From Bacillota bacterium (GTDB lineage Bacteria > Bacillota > Clostridia > Acetivibrionales > DTU013): DNA of 64,000 bases. The translations under genes were made by a program, and so were the position numbers. The DNA lies in NCBI GenBank assembly GCA_023412915.1, contig JAEZRE010000007.1, forward strand, positions 1-64,000, given 5' to 3'. Positions 54,930 to 64,000 of the stretch are shown here, in pieces (position 1 is the stretch's first letter; the number at the start of each line of letters is the position of its first letter). The notes beneath the pieces are model-generated. The model had not been told where the DNA came from and searched no databases. It saw nothing but the letters and a program-made list of their open reading frames with translations.

Positions 54930-56843
54930 ATGATGGAAAAATCAGATCTTACCGCACTGCTTCCCGACGGTCAAATGTTCGAGTTCTGGGAGGTTCCACA
55001 GAAATATGACCGTGAGCTGCACGTTGATAATAAAAACCCGCAGGCGTCCGACGAAAACGAAGGATCGGCTTCAAAACCGTTCAGGACGATCAATGCCGCG
55101 GCGCAGAAAGCAACCCCCGGGACGAGGGTGCTGATTCACGGCGGAACCTACCGTGAAACCGTACAACCCGCCATGGGTGGCGAGAGTCCCGAAAAAATGA
55201 TAAGCTATGAAGCCTTTAATGGCGAGGAAGCAATAATAAAGGCCTCCGTAGAGGTGAAAAGCTTTAATCCCAGCGTAGGCTGGAGGCTGACCAGAGGCTT
55301 CGGACAAAGCACGGTGGATACCGGCAGGCTCAAGGTATGGGAGATCGTATTGGATCCCGAGGATTTCAAGGGCTATAACCCGTTCTGCGCCGTAAACATA
55401 CTGCATGACAGGCTGTTCATCGAGTATGACAAAACCGATATGACGACATACCTGAACAGAAGGGGAATGGTATTCGTAGACGGCAAACCCATGAAGCAGA
55501 TGCCTCTTTATTACATGCTGAGTGAAAATGAAAATGCGTACTGGGTGGAGGCAAACGGACAGAAGGTTCACATCCGCCTTTCAGGAGACGACGATCCGAG
55601 GAACCATACTATAGAGCTCAGCAACCGCGAGCAATGCTTTGCGCCGAAGATACCGTTCCTGAACTACATCAGGGTGAAGGGTCTGACTATGGCGCACGCG
55701 GCTACCGGCGCTCCGGTTCCGCAGAGAGGTTCTCTTTCCTGTTACCGCGGCCATCATTGGATAATAGAGGACTGCACCATAGACTGGTCGAATGCGACAG
55801 GGATCGACTGCGGTAACGAATGCTGGCATCATGAACGGATCGAAGGGCAGCTGATCGGGAACACGGTAATCCGGCGAAATACGATCAAGGATGCCGGAGT
55901 ATGCGGCATAGCGGGAATGTTTGTGAAGAACCTGCTTATAGAGGACAACCTGATCACAGGCACAGGCTGGCAGCGGATGGAGCTCTCCTGGGAAGCGGGC
56001 GGCATAAAGGTGCACAATTCGGTGAATTCGCTGATACGACGCAACATCATAAAGGAATGCTACGGCTGTGACGCGCTGTGGATGGACGTCGGAAACGAGA
56101 ACAACAGGATAACGTCAAACCTGTTCCTTGACGGCATCGATTCAAGGGAACATATTTTCATAGAGTGTACGCGCGATGTGGAAAACCTCATCGACAACAA
56201 TATAATCTGGAATGTCGAGGGAAGGTACGACAGGAATGCGGTACCCGCCGAACCCGGTTCTTCCGGCTGGTACAAGACGACCGAAACGGGAATTAAAAAC
56301 GGCTACGGCATTTATCTTGAAGGTACCGACAGGCTTCGGATAGTGAACAACCTGATCGGCAAATGCAACATGGCGGGCTTCTTTGCAAAAGTAGTGGCCT
56401 TCCGTCTTATGATAAGACGCGGCGGAACATCGAGGGAGAATAAATTCTTCAACAACCTGTTCTATCAATGCGGCGACGCGGCGATCATACTGCCGAACGA
56501 GCACAATGCCGCGGAAGGGAATGCATATTCAAAGATGCCCGGAGGATATCTGCGCGTAATGTACCCCGAACCGGAAATGTGCCTGGATCTGCCCACATGG
56601 CAGGAATTCTGCGGATTCGATCTGACCGGCTGCACCGGTGAGCTGGATATAGACGTCGACAGCGACGATCTGACTATGGAGATAACATACAGGGAACAGC
56701 TTCCTGAAGTAAAGACGGACGAAAAAGTGACCACCGATTATTTCGGCAACACGACCGCAAGCCTCAGAAGAGCTGGGCCATTCTCAGGATTGACCGGAGG
56801 CAGGGTGCGTTTCGGTATCGATCCCAGAAAAAAGAAAGCGTGA
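54930..56843 (+). CDS. Right-handed beta-helix protein
   Basis: A DUF1565-like start (LHVDNKNPQASDENEGSA, GSASKPFRTINAAAQKATPG) is followed by many parallel beta-helix turns (IEDCTIDWSNATGIDCG, VIRRNTIKDAGVCGIAG, IEDNLITGTG). Such folds are found in pectate lyases, GH28 and other polysaccharide enzymes. ATG 54930 has AAAGG nine bases upstream. 637 residues, and no signal peptide, unlike most pectin lyases. Catalytic residues cannot be named. Likely a side-chain-removing enzyme acting on imported sugars. Confidence 0.75.
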   Translation: MMEKSDLTALLPDGQMFEFWEVPQKYDRELHVDNKNPQASDENEGSASKPFRTINAAAQKATPGTRVLIHGGTYRETVQPAMGGESPEKMISYEAFNGEEAIIKASVEVKSFNPSVGWRLTRGFGQSTVDTGRLKVWEIVLDPEDFKGYNPFCAVNILHDRLFIEYDKTDMTTYLNRRGMVFVDGKPMKQMPLYYMLSENENAYWVEANGQKVHIRLSGDDDPRNHTIELSNREQCFAPKIPFLNYIRVKGLTMAHAATGAPVPQRGSLSCYRGHHWIIEDCTIDWSNATGIDCGNECWHHERIEGQLIGNTVIRRNTIKDAGVCGIAGMFVKNLLIEDNLITGTGWQRMELSWEAGGIKVHNSVNSLIRRNIIKECYGCDALWMDVGNENNRITSNLFLDGIDSREHIFIECTRDVENLIDNNIIWNVEGRYDRNAVPAEPGSSGWYKTTETGIKNGYGIYLEGTDRLRIVNNLIGKCNMAGFFAKVVAFRLMIRRGGTSRENKFFNNLFYQCGDAAIILPNEHNAAEGNAYSKMPGGYLRVMYPEPEMCLDLPTWQEFCGFDLTGCTGELDIDVDSDDLTMEITYREQLPEVKTDEKVTTDYFGNTTASLRRAGPFSGLTGGRVRFGIDPRKKKA

Positions 56844-56886
56844 TACAGGCGATAACGAAAGGCTTGATAATTCAGGAGGAGATACA

Positions 56887-58173
56887 ATGAAGGATTATAG
56901 TTATTTGCGCGGCTTCAACTATACTCAGAGTAATGTATGGACTGACATCAACTTCTGGGAGGAATACGACCACGCTGTCGTAGACCGTGAAATGGGATAT
57001 GCCGAGCGGCTCAGCCTCAATAGCGTTCGTGTGTTTCTTACCTACACCTCCTATATGAAGGACAAGGCACAGTTTCTTGCCAACGTCGGGGACTTCGTCC
57101 GAACCGCCTGGAAACATCATATTTCTACGACGCCTATAATATATTGCGGTTTCCGGTTCCTTCCCGAGGACTACGAACCGCTGCCACAGCAGGAAAACCA
57201 ACTTCCTCCCCTGCCGAAGACAATTCTTGACAGGAGCTGCTGGACGCTCGGTGAGAGATATTTCGACGATCTGCTTGCCGCAATAGGCGACGAACCCGGT
57301 TTGCTGTTCTGGGACATATCGAATGAGCCGGGCTACCATGACAACTGGATCACCTGGTATGACGATGAACCGGAATATTACCATACCTTCAGGAGCAGGC
57401 ACGATGTGGAAACGCTGCGCGCCAACCAGGAACGGGTGTGGGAAATCGTGCGGCATTTCTGCCGGTATGTCAAGAGCAAGGATCCGAAGCATGACATCGG
57501 AGTGGGCAATATTTTCATATTTGAGCTGGAACCCAGCGGAACAGCCGATCTGGTCGACATCATACTGTTCCATGATTATTCGGCTACAAGGGGACGCATG
57601 CGCAGGATATACGACATGGCGAAGGCTCTGGGGGAAAAGTACGGCAAACCGGTTGTAAACAATGAAACCTGTTGCCTATGCCGTGCAAATCCGTATGACA
57701 TGACGCTTGAAATGCTGGAGGAATACGGGTTCGGGTGGTATTTGTTCGAACTGATGATTGGAAACGACGGCTGGAACCGTGTCCACGGCATCGTATATCC
57801 CGACGGCACCGTCAGGGATCCCTCCATTGTGGCCGCGTTATTCGGCTTCTATAGAAACCGTGGTGAAGGCGCCATCCGCCCGGACGTCAATCAGGAAAAT
57901 TACGTGGCCGATCTGATACGGCGGGTAAATCTGCTTATGACCGATACGCGAAGGCATAACCGGACAGACCACAGCAATGATGCTGCGGAAATATTGGAAT
58001 TGTGCGAATACGCCTCCAATTTGCTGGAGGCCGGGGAACTCGTTCCAATGGCATATCCTCCCACGGCAAAGGTTGCCGCATACCGCCGTCAGGCGGATCC
58101 GGACGCGGAGGAACTGAAAGCTTGGCTTTTTGAACTGGTTGAAACGTTGAAAAAGGCATGCCATATCGTATAG
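56887..58173 (+). CDS. GH5-like (clan A) glycosidase
   Basis: TIM-barrel enzyme with acid/base E147 in FWDISNEPGYH and candidate nucleophile E260 in KPVVNNETCC, the two strand-4/strand-7 glutamates of clan A. NSVRVFLTYTSY and ILFHDYSATRG match barrel strands. 428 residues, no signal peptide. ATG 56887 has AGGAGG upstream. Close to GH5 or GH2-type cores but I cannot name a subfamily; it could be a beta-mannosidase- or xylosidase-type exo-enzyme. Confidence 0.78.
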   Translation: MKDYSYLRGFNYTQSNVWTDINFWEEYDHAVVDREMGYAERLSLNSVRVFLTYTSYMKDKAQFLANVGDFVRTAWKHHISTTPIIYCGFRFLPEDYEPLPQQENQLPPLPKTILDRSCWTLGERYFDDLLAAIGDEPGLLFWDISNEPGYHDNWITWYDDEPEYYHTFRSRHDVETLRANQERVWEIVRHFCRYVKSKDPKHDIGVGNIFIFELEPSGTADLVDIILFHDYSATRGRMRRIYDMAKALGEKYGKPVVNNETCCLCRANPYDMTLEMLEEYGFGWYLFELMIGNDGWNRVHGIVYPDGTVRDPSIVAALFGFYRNRGEGAIRPDVNQENYVADLIRRVNLLMTDTRRHNRTDHSNDAAEILELCEYASNLLEAGELVPMAYPPTAKVAAYRRQADPDAEELKAWLFELVETLKKACHIV

Positions 58174-58266
58174 CGGCCTTGCGCAGTACTGCTTTACGGC
58201 CGATGGAGCGCATACCGGCCTTAAATATTGTAAATGGATAGAGTACAAAATACAGGAGGATAAATT

Positions 58267-60459
58267 ATGAAACTGGTGTATGGCGACTATACAATGAGCT
58301 TCAAAGACGGCGGCCTTGAGATTCACAAAGACGGCAAACTGATGTATTTCAACAGACGTCCGTTGTTTGTAACAGTAAAGACCGCCTCCGCCATAAGTGA
58401 GTTTTATGACAGCGCTTACAGTGAAATTACCGCTGCGGACGATAAAATACTGGCGAAAGGTGTTCTGCCCTCGCCGTACGGTTCGGAATTCGCTTTCGAG
58501 GATGTGTACGAGGCGACAGGCGAAGGCTTCAAGATAGGCAGAAAGGTCAAGGTACTGAAAGCGGGGGAAGACCTCGGCTTTTCCACAAAGATATCGCTTT
58601 TAATGGCTGAATCCGACGATACCCATGCTTACGACTGTTTTGCGCCGGGCGTCTGGTACAGGCAGAACCAGTTCTCTCCCGAGAACTCCTTTGGCAGGGA
58701 TCTGGACTGCGAATACTTCTGGCACATGGAAACGGGCTATGCTCTGCCCCTTTTTGCAATGCAGAACATAGCGTCGGGAGAGACCGCGGCTCTATCGCGC
58801 TGGGCGGCGGACGTTACCCTGCGAAATACGAACCTGATATATTCTGAAAACAGTGCGGATCCGCTGTTTACCATCGGAGCGATCGGCATGAGCAAACCGC
58901 AAAACAGGACGCTGAACTATCAATATTATGGTTTTGCCGTGCGTAAGGATTTCGAAACGAAGACCGACGGCTTGTCCATCGACTATGTATACCCGGGAAC
59001 ACAGGGACAAATGCCGGGAAGTAACCATTATGGCGGCCTGGACTTCAAAAATAAGGTAAAGACGATTCAGCGATTGAACCATCCGGTGGAAGCGGGCTTT
59101 GAGCAGAATTATGCAGTAGCTGTAAATTTCGGGCATTACGACGGCTTCCAGAACATGATGAGGGAAGTCTGGCGCATTACCTATGACAGGATGCGCGACA
59201 ATTTGTTCGAGGTGGACAATGCCCATCATTTCCACAACTGCATGAAGATTCTTACCAAATACACGAGGAAGCACGGCGATTCGTACGGTCTGCCATTTGC
59301 CTGTCAGTTCCCCGACATGGATATCTCCAGCATGTCCTTCCAGTTCGGCTTTGTGGGGCAGCAGCCCGGTATAGGCTATCAGCTGCTGCGTTACGGTGAC
59401 AAGGAAAACATGCCGGAGGCCTTTGAAAAAGGTGTGAACGTCATTGATTTCTGGGTTAGGACTGCGATGACCGAATCCGGCTTGCCGCATATGTGCTACA
59501 ACCCGAATATAAAGGGCTTCGAACCGTATCCCCACTATGTCCGTATGTTGGCCGACGGCATCGAGGCTATATTGGACGCATATCTGTATATGCGCAGGAA
59601 GGGCGACGAGCGGCCTGCCTGGATGGAATTCTGCAGAAAGACCGCCGATTGGCTCGTGAATATTCAAAACGAGGACGGCAGCTTTTACAGATCATACAAT
59701 ACCGACAGCTCCGTGCGAATGGATTCGAAGTCCAACACTCCCAGCCCGATCCGTTTCCTGGTACAGTTCTACCTTGTGTCGGGCGATGAAAGGTACAAAA
59801 ACGCTGCCGTCAAGGCCGGCGAATGGTCCTTTGACAACGCCTACCTGAACCTGGAATACAGGGGAGGCACCTGCGACAACACCGACATACAGGATAAAGA
59901 GGCCGGTATCTATGCTTTGTTCGGCTTCCTCGCCCTTTATGACCTGACAGGTGAGGAAAAATGGCTGGAAGGTGCGACAGGCGCCGCCGATTATACCGAA
60001 ACCTGGACCTATGCCTGGAAATTTCCGGTGGTTACAACCCATACGAAGCATCCTTTCAACAAATATTCGATCAGCGGGCAGAGCATCATCACGATAGGCG
60101 GAGGCGCCGACGTGTATATGGCCGCCTGTGCGTATACCTATTACAGGCTGTATGTAATTACAGGCGATGAGCATTACCGCGATTTTGCGGAATTTATTCA
60201 TAAAAACACCCGCCAGTCCAACGATGTGGACGGCAGCGCGGGATATAGCATGCCAGGTCTGGGACATGAAAGCGGCAACTTTACGTACCAGGTGCTGCAG
60301 AGCCACTACCATTGGCTGCCCTGGTGCACCTTTGTGGAGGTCGACCCCTCGTCGAGGCTATATGATACGTTCGGCGGCTACGAGATAGCGGACGCGCAGA
60401 AACTCAGTCCGGAGGAGCGCGCCAGGAGAAACCGCATATATGACTCCTACGCAATTTAA
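58267..60459 (+). CDS. Unclassified 730-residue enzyme, beta-sandwich plus helical barrel
   Basis: I do not recognise the family. Residues ~1-265 are beta-rich (FKDGGLEIHKDGKLMYF); residues ~285-700 are helical with Trp/Tyr-rich helical hairpins as in (alpha/alpha)6 glycosidases (VNVIDFWVRTAM, CRKTADWLVNIQNEDGS, TGEEKWLEGATGAADYTETW). Acidic clusters that might be catalytic are D350 and D352 in FPDMDIS and D537, D540, D543 and E545 in the CDNTDIQDKE stretch. ATG 58267 follows AGGAGG. No signal peptide. Context says a hemicellulose side-chain hydrolase; proof is lacking. Confidence 0.75.
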   Translation: MKLVYGDYTMSFKDGGLEIHKDGKLMYFNRRPLFVTVKTASAISEFYDSAYSEITAADDKILAKGVLPSPYGSEFAFEDVYEATGEGFKIGRKVKVLKAGEDLGFSTKISLLMAESDDTHAYDCFAPGVWYRQNQFSPENSFGRDLDCEYFWHMETGYALPLFAMQNIASGETAALSRWAADVTLRNTNLIYSENSADPLFTIGAIGMSKPQNRTLNYQYYGFAVRKDFETKTDGLSIDYVYPGTQGQMPGSNHYGGLDFKNKVKTIQRLNHPVEAGFEQNYAVAVNFGHYDGFQNMMREVWRITYDRMRDNLFEVDNAHHFHNCMKILTKYTRKHGDSYGLPFACQFPDMDISSMSFQFGFVGQQPGIGYQLLRYGDKENMPEAFEKGVNVIDFWVRTAMTESGLPHMCYNPNIKGFEPYPHYVRMLADGIEAILDAYLYMRRKGDERPAWMEFCRKTADWLVNIQNEDGSFYRSYNTDSSVRMDSKSNTPSPIRFLVQFYLVSGDERYKNAAVKAGEWSFDNAYLNLEYRGGTCDNTDIQDKEAGIYALFGFLALYDLTGEEKWLEGATGAADYTETWTYAWKFPVVTTHTKHPFNKYSISGQSIITIGGGADVYMAACAYTYYRLYVITGDEHYRDFAEFIHKNTRQSNDVDGSAGYSMPGLGHESGNFTYQVLQSHYHWLPWCTFVEVDPSSRLYDTFGGYEIADAQKLSPEERARRNRIYDSYAI

Positions 60460-60483
60460 CATGGGAATGGAAGTGGGGAGCAG

Positions 60484-62400
60484 ATGACAGAGAATCGGTC
60501 CAAAATCAGATTGCCTCGCCTGATAAGCAACGGCATGGTGATACAGAGAAACGCGAAGGTTAAGATATGGGGCTGGGCGCCGGCAGGTGAAACCGTAAAG
60601 GTCCGTTTCGGAGGTAAAGCCTATGGCGCGGCCGCAAATGAGGATGGGGAATGGCAGGCGGTACTGGATACCGGAGACGCCGGCGGACCCTTCGATATGA
60701 CGGTGGAGACCGGGGACGGAGCGGAAAGCGTCACCGTAAAAAACATGCTTCTGGGCGACGTATGGGTGTGCTCAGGCCAGTCCAACATGGAAATGAGGAT
60801 GTTTTCACTCAGGGACGATTACCCCGATGAGGTTGCAGGAGCCGGCAACGACGCCATCCGGCAGTTTCTGGTCCCGATAAGGTATGACTTTGAAAAGCCC
60901 CAGCAGGACGTCGAAGCAGGAAGCTGGGAGGCGGCGAACCCCGAAAGTATATTGAATTTTACCGCGGCGGGCTATTTCTTTGCCAAAAAGCTGTTTGAAA
61001 AGTATCAGGTTCCGATAGGCCTGATCAATGCCAGCCAGGGCGGGTCGCCCGCGGAAGCCTGGCTGAGCGGGGACGCTCTTGTGCAATTTCTGGAGTATTA
61101 TGAAACGGCGCAAAAGCTGAAGGACAAGAAATATCTGGACGCTCTCAATTTGAAGGATCAGACGGACAGCGAGGAATGGCACCGCCGTATAAACAAAGCC
61201 GATATTGGAACGGCCGGAGGCGGGAAGCCATTCTATGACTCTGATTTCGACGCATCAGACTGGCAGCGTGCAAAGGTGCCCTCCTACTGGGACGAGGAAG
61301 GCTTGGGCCGCATCTATGGCGTTGTCTGGTTCCGGAAGGAAATCGATATAGCTTTCCCGCCCGCGGGAAAACCGGCAAAAATACTGTTCGGGAATGTGAT
61401 CGACGAGGATACGCTTTACATCAACGGTAAGCTTGTCGGAGCCATGCCAATGCAGTACATACCGAGAAAATACGATATACCTGAGGGCTTGCTGAAACAA
61501 GGAAAAAACACGATCGTGGTCAGAGTGGTCAATAGCTCGGCACGCGGCGGCTTTTACAAGGGCAAGCCGTACGAACTGCATATCGGAGACCGCGTCATCG
61601 ACTTAAGCGGCGAGTGGCAGTGCAAGCTGGGCGCGCAAAGCGAACCGATGCCCGAGCCCGCGTTTGCCATGTGGAAGCCATCGGGTCTTTACAACGGCAT
61701 GCTTGCGCCTGCCGTAAACTACGCGATCAAGGGTGTTGTTTGGTACCAGGGCGAATCCAACACTAAAAAGCCCGGGGAATACGAGAATCTGTTCAGGGCG
61801 TTGATATACGACTGGAGAAGGAAATGGGGCCAGGGCGATTTTCCCTTCATATACGTACAGCTTCCGAATTTTGGCGAGCGAAACGGGCCATCCGTAGGAA
61901 ACTGGGCCGCATTGAGGGAGGCGCAGCGCAGGGTACTTGACGTACCGGTCACTGGAATGGCTGTAACGATCGATATAGGGGAATGGAACGATGTTCACCC
62001 AAGGAATAAGATGGATGTCGGGGGACGGCTGGCGCTTGCCGCGCAGAAAGCCGCCTACCGGGATGAAACCCTGGTGGCTTGCGGTCCCTTGTTCAAGTCG
62101 GCGGAAAGGGATGGCAGCCGGATCGTGCTGTCTTTTAATTATACGGGCGGCGGGTTGGTGACAAAGGACGGAAAAAGGCCCGGACACTTTGAGATAGCCG
62201 GTGGCGACAAGGTATTCCTTCCGGCGGCCGCCGGTATCGAGGGTGATCGTGTCGCTGTATGGGCCGACGAGGTTCCGGAACCCGTTTATGTAAGGTATGC
62301 ATGGGCAGATAACCCGGAAGGCGCCAACCTCTACAACCGTGAGGGCCTGCCAGCTTCGCCCTTCATGACGGAACAGGTGCGGGAAAATTCGAAGGAATAA
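60484..62400 (+). CDS. Sialate-O-acetylesterase-type SGNH esterase with GH2-like insert
   Basis: SGNH-type esterase: nucleophile S100 in VWVCSGQSNMEM, block WYQGESN, and D503-x-H505 in WNDVHPRNK. Between them, residues ~235-380 hold a galactose-binding-like sandwich (WFRKEIDI, DTLYINGKLVG, GKNTIVVRVV) as in GH2 N-domains. 638 residues, no signal peptide. In hemicellulose loci such esterases deacetylate xylo-oligosaccharides. It starts 25 bp after the previous stop. Confidence 0.9.
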   Translation: MTENRSKIRLPRLISNGMVIQRNAKVKIWGWAPAGETVKVRFGGKAYGAAANEDGEWQAVLDTGDAGGPFDMTVETGDGAESVTVKNMLLGDVWVCSGQSNMEMRMFSLRDDYPDEVAGAGNDAIRQFLVPIRYDFEKPQQDVEAGSWEAANPESILNFTAAGYFFAKKLFEKYQVPIGLINASQGGSPAEAWLSGDALVQFLEYYETAQKLKDKKYLDALNLKDQTDSEEWHRRINKADIGTAGGGKPFYDSDFDASDWQRAKVPSYWDEEGLGRIYGVVWFRKEIDIAFPPAGKPAKILFGNVIDEDTLYINGKLVGAMPMQYIPRKYDIPEGLLKQGKNTIVVRVVNSSARGGFYKGKPYELHIGDRVIDLSGEWQCKLGAQSEPMPEPAFAMWKPSGLYNGMLAPAVNYAIKGVVWYQGESNTKKPGEYENLFRALIYDWRRKWGQGDFPFIYVQLPNFGERNGPSVGNWAALREAQRRVLDVPVTGMAVTIDIGEWNDVHPRNKMDVGGRLALAAQKAAYRDETLVACGPLFKSAERDGSRIVLSFNYTGGGLVTKDGKRPGHFEIAGGDKVFLPAAAGIEGDRVAVWADEVPEPVYVRYAWADNPEGANLYNREGLPASPFMTEQVRENSKE

Positions 62401-62416
62401 CGGACGGAGAAAAAAT

Positions 62417-64000
62417 ATGATTGAAGGAAAAGTAAATAGAAAAGGGAATATCCTGATATACACCAGAATGCCCGTTGACGGCGAATATTCCGGACATCTG
62501 GCGTACAGCGCACATTTCGCCTGCAGTAACGACGGCAAAAACTACAGGGCACTGAACAATAATTATGGAATTCTATTTGCAGCCTCTACCATCACGCACA
62601 ATAATTCGATATGCGAAAAGGCTTTGAAAAGCCCGTTCCTGTTTTATACAGCGGACGGGATTTTCGGTATAATTGCCGTCAGGATCAATGCCGATGGAAG
62701 CGACGATCAGGAGAGCAAGGGGAAACTTGTGCTGTGGACTTCGGAGGATCTGTTTCGGTTCAGGGAGATAGGCCTTGTCGATCTGCACAGGGATGCTTTT
62801 GTACAGGAGGCCGTCTGCAGATACGATCAGTCCGCAGGTTCATATGTGATCGATTGGCGGGACTCCGACGGCTGCATTTTCAGGAACACGCTGTCCGACA
62901 TAAACGACCCGGGCAGCGTGTCGCACGCCGAACCGGGCGACAGCTTCGCGTACGGCGATGCGGCGGATGCTCCCGAAGGCGCCGTTAACGGAAACGTACT
63001 GCAATTAGACGGCAGACTTTTCGACGAACTCATGCTTAAATGGATGCCGCTCGAGAATGTATCCGTCGAAGTCCCGGAAATGATAACCGCAGCTTCGGCG
63101 GAGGATGTCCGTAAAGTACCGGCAGCAGCAGTCTACACGGACGGCTCGACCGCGCTGAAGCGGGTGGAATGGGATACAAGCGGAATAGACTTCGGTAAGC
63201 CGGGCATATATGAAATTTCCGGCATCGTGCTTCAGGAGGTTTATAAATTTCCGCTGGCTTCGGGCTATGCCGATCCGGATATTCTCAAGTGGAACGGCAG
63301 GTATTATTTCATAGCCACGAACGACAACCTGGATGATATCGGTTTATATGTGCGTGAGGCGGATACTGTTTCAGGTCTTTTTGAAAAAGGAGTAAAGGAA
63401 TACCTTATCCTGGGTAAGGACGAAGAGAAAGGGTACGTTCAGACCTTTTGGGCGCCTGAATTTCACATGGTGGGAAATGAACTCTACATTTTCTTTGCGG
63501 TCGGGGGCAAGATATGGGGACCGCAATCGCACGTAATGAAATTGAAAAAGAACGGCAGCATTATCGATCCCGGCAGTTGGGAAGAACCTGTCCGGGTAAT
63601 AAAATCCGACGGCACCTTTCTCACAACAGAAGGCATTACACTGGATATGACATACTTTGAAGCAAATGAGAAATCCTATCTGATGTGGTCCTATCGTATT
63701 TGGACAACCGGTATAAGCTCCGCCGACGATTCCGGTTCCATGCTGTATATTGCGACTATAGACCCTGCCGAGCCATGGAGGCTCACGAGCGAGCCCGTTC
63801 TCATTTCAAGGCCGCTTTATGGCTGGGAAAATAACATGCGTACCATAAATAACGAAGGGCCTTACGCCATAGTGACGGACGATAACGTATACGTCACCTA
63901 TTCAGGAGGCGCGGCTGGAGGCTATACATATGTTCTCGGTCTGCTGTCCGCCGGAAAGGGAGACGATCTGCTGGAGCCGGACAATTGGGTAAAGAGCGGC
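62417..64000 (+). CDS. GH43 enzyme with Ig-like domain, cut by window end
   Basis: Open from ATG 62417 (GGAGA upstream) to the last base, 528 codons without a stop. Residues ~1-220 form a beta-rich N-domain, ~237-272 match a Big_4-type Ig-like fold (YTDGSTALKRVEWDTSGIDF), and from ~275 a GH43 propeller begins with D286 in SGYADPDILKWNG, WAPEFHM and INNEGPYAIV. The remaining C-terminus lies outside the window. No signal peptide. Probably arabinofuranosidase or xylosidase. Confidence 0.85.
   Translation, partial: MIEGKVNRKGNILIYTRMPVDGEYSGHLAYSAHFACSNDGKNYRALNNNYGILFAASTITHNNSICEKALKSPFLFYTADGIFGIIAVRINADGSDDQESKGKLVLWTSEDLFRFREIGLVDLHRDAFVQEAVCRYDQSAGSYVIDWRDSDGCIFRNTLSDINDPGSVSHAEPGDSFAYGDAADAPEGAVNGNVLQLDGRLFDELMLKWMPLENVSVEVPEMITAASAEDVRKVPAAAVYTDGSTALKRVEWDTSGIDFGKPGIYEISGIVLQEVYKFPLASGYADPDILKWNGRYYFIATNDNLDDIGLYVREADTVSGLFEKGVKEYLILGKDEEKGYVQTFWAPEFHMVGNELYIFFAVGGKIWGPQSHVMKLKKNGSIIDPGSWEEPVRVIKSDGTFLTTEGITLDMTYFEANEKSYLMWSYRIWTTGISSADDSGSMLYIATIDPAEPWRLTSEPVLISRPLYGWENNMRTINNEGPYAIVTDDNVYVTYSGGAAGGYTYVLGLLSAGKGDDLLEPDNWVKSG

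Overview
The window reads as chromosomal DNA of an anaerobic, spore-forming member of the Bacillota, most likely class Clostridia, living on plant cell-wall polysaccharides. The basis is a gerM/rdgB/ysnB-type cluster, queH, YesM/YesN-type two-component genes, strong GGAGG ribosome sites with frequent TTG/GTG starts, mid-range GC with AT-rich spacers, and a long hemicellulose locus. The species cannot be named from the sequence alone.

Layout. (1) 294-5481: sbcD-sbcC nuclease operon, then a 130-residue unknown gene with its own promoter and terminator (5616-6008) and a Phd-antitoxin/Uma2-nuclease fusion (6293-7024). (2) 7099-9888, minus strand: argG-argH, with an ArgR-type operator pair over the argG promoter. 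(3) 10054-12877: ruvC-ruvA-ruvB-queH. (4) 13353-16682, minus strand: a sugar ABC importer (binding lipoprotein and two permeases, no ATPase) with a 13-bp hairpin between the lipoprotein and first permease genes. (5) 17067-22634: accessory region with a decayed type I restriction hsdR 3' end, small unknown genes, an amidase-signature enzyme, a zinc-ribbon membrane protein, a methyltransferase and an FMN-binding Nim-type protein, followed by an array of hairpin-bearing ~60-bp repeats. (6) 23016-27452: cell-wall amidase, two-domain GerM lipoprotein, RdgB and YsnB-type phosphoesterase. (7) 27520-29796, minus strand: FmdB zinc ribbon, nitroreductase, MATE transporter. (8) 30033-32301: VanY-type carboxypeptidase with a modular repeat linker, and a Tyr/Gln/Pro-rich protein.

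(9) 32511-64000 is a polysaccharide-utilisation locus. A GH31 glycosidase and an ANT(6)-like gene come first. Next are a YesM/YesN sensor-regulator pair and three transcription blocks: GH127, carboxylesterase, GH43 and a binding lipoprotein; GH51, two permeases and a second binding lipoprotein; then GH51, a small Cys-rich protein, GH39, a beta-helix protein, a GH5-like enzyme, an unclassified 730-residue enzyme, a sialate-O-acetylesterase-type esterase and an Ig-like/GH43 protein cut by the window end. None of the enzymes has a recognisable signal peptide, whereas the two solute-binding proteins are lipoproteins. The likely scheme is import of decorated arabinoxylan or arabinan oligosaccharides, followed by cytoplasmic deacetylation and removal of arabinose and xylose.

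The most interesting signals are a 43-bp element present upstream of both the GH127 and the first GH51 block, each time exactly 47 bp before a TATAAT box (candidate binding site of the adjacent YesN-type regulator), and the unclassified 730-residue enzyme. The Phd-Uma2 fusion, the 22.7-kb hairpin repeats and the restriction-gene remnant also merit a look.
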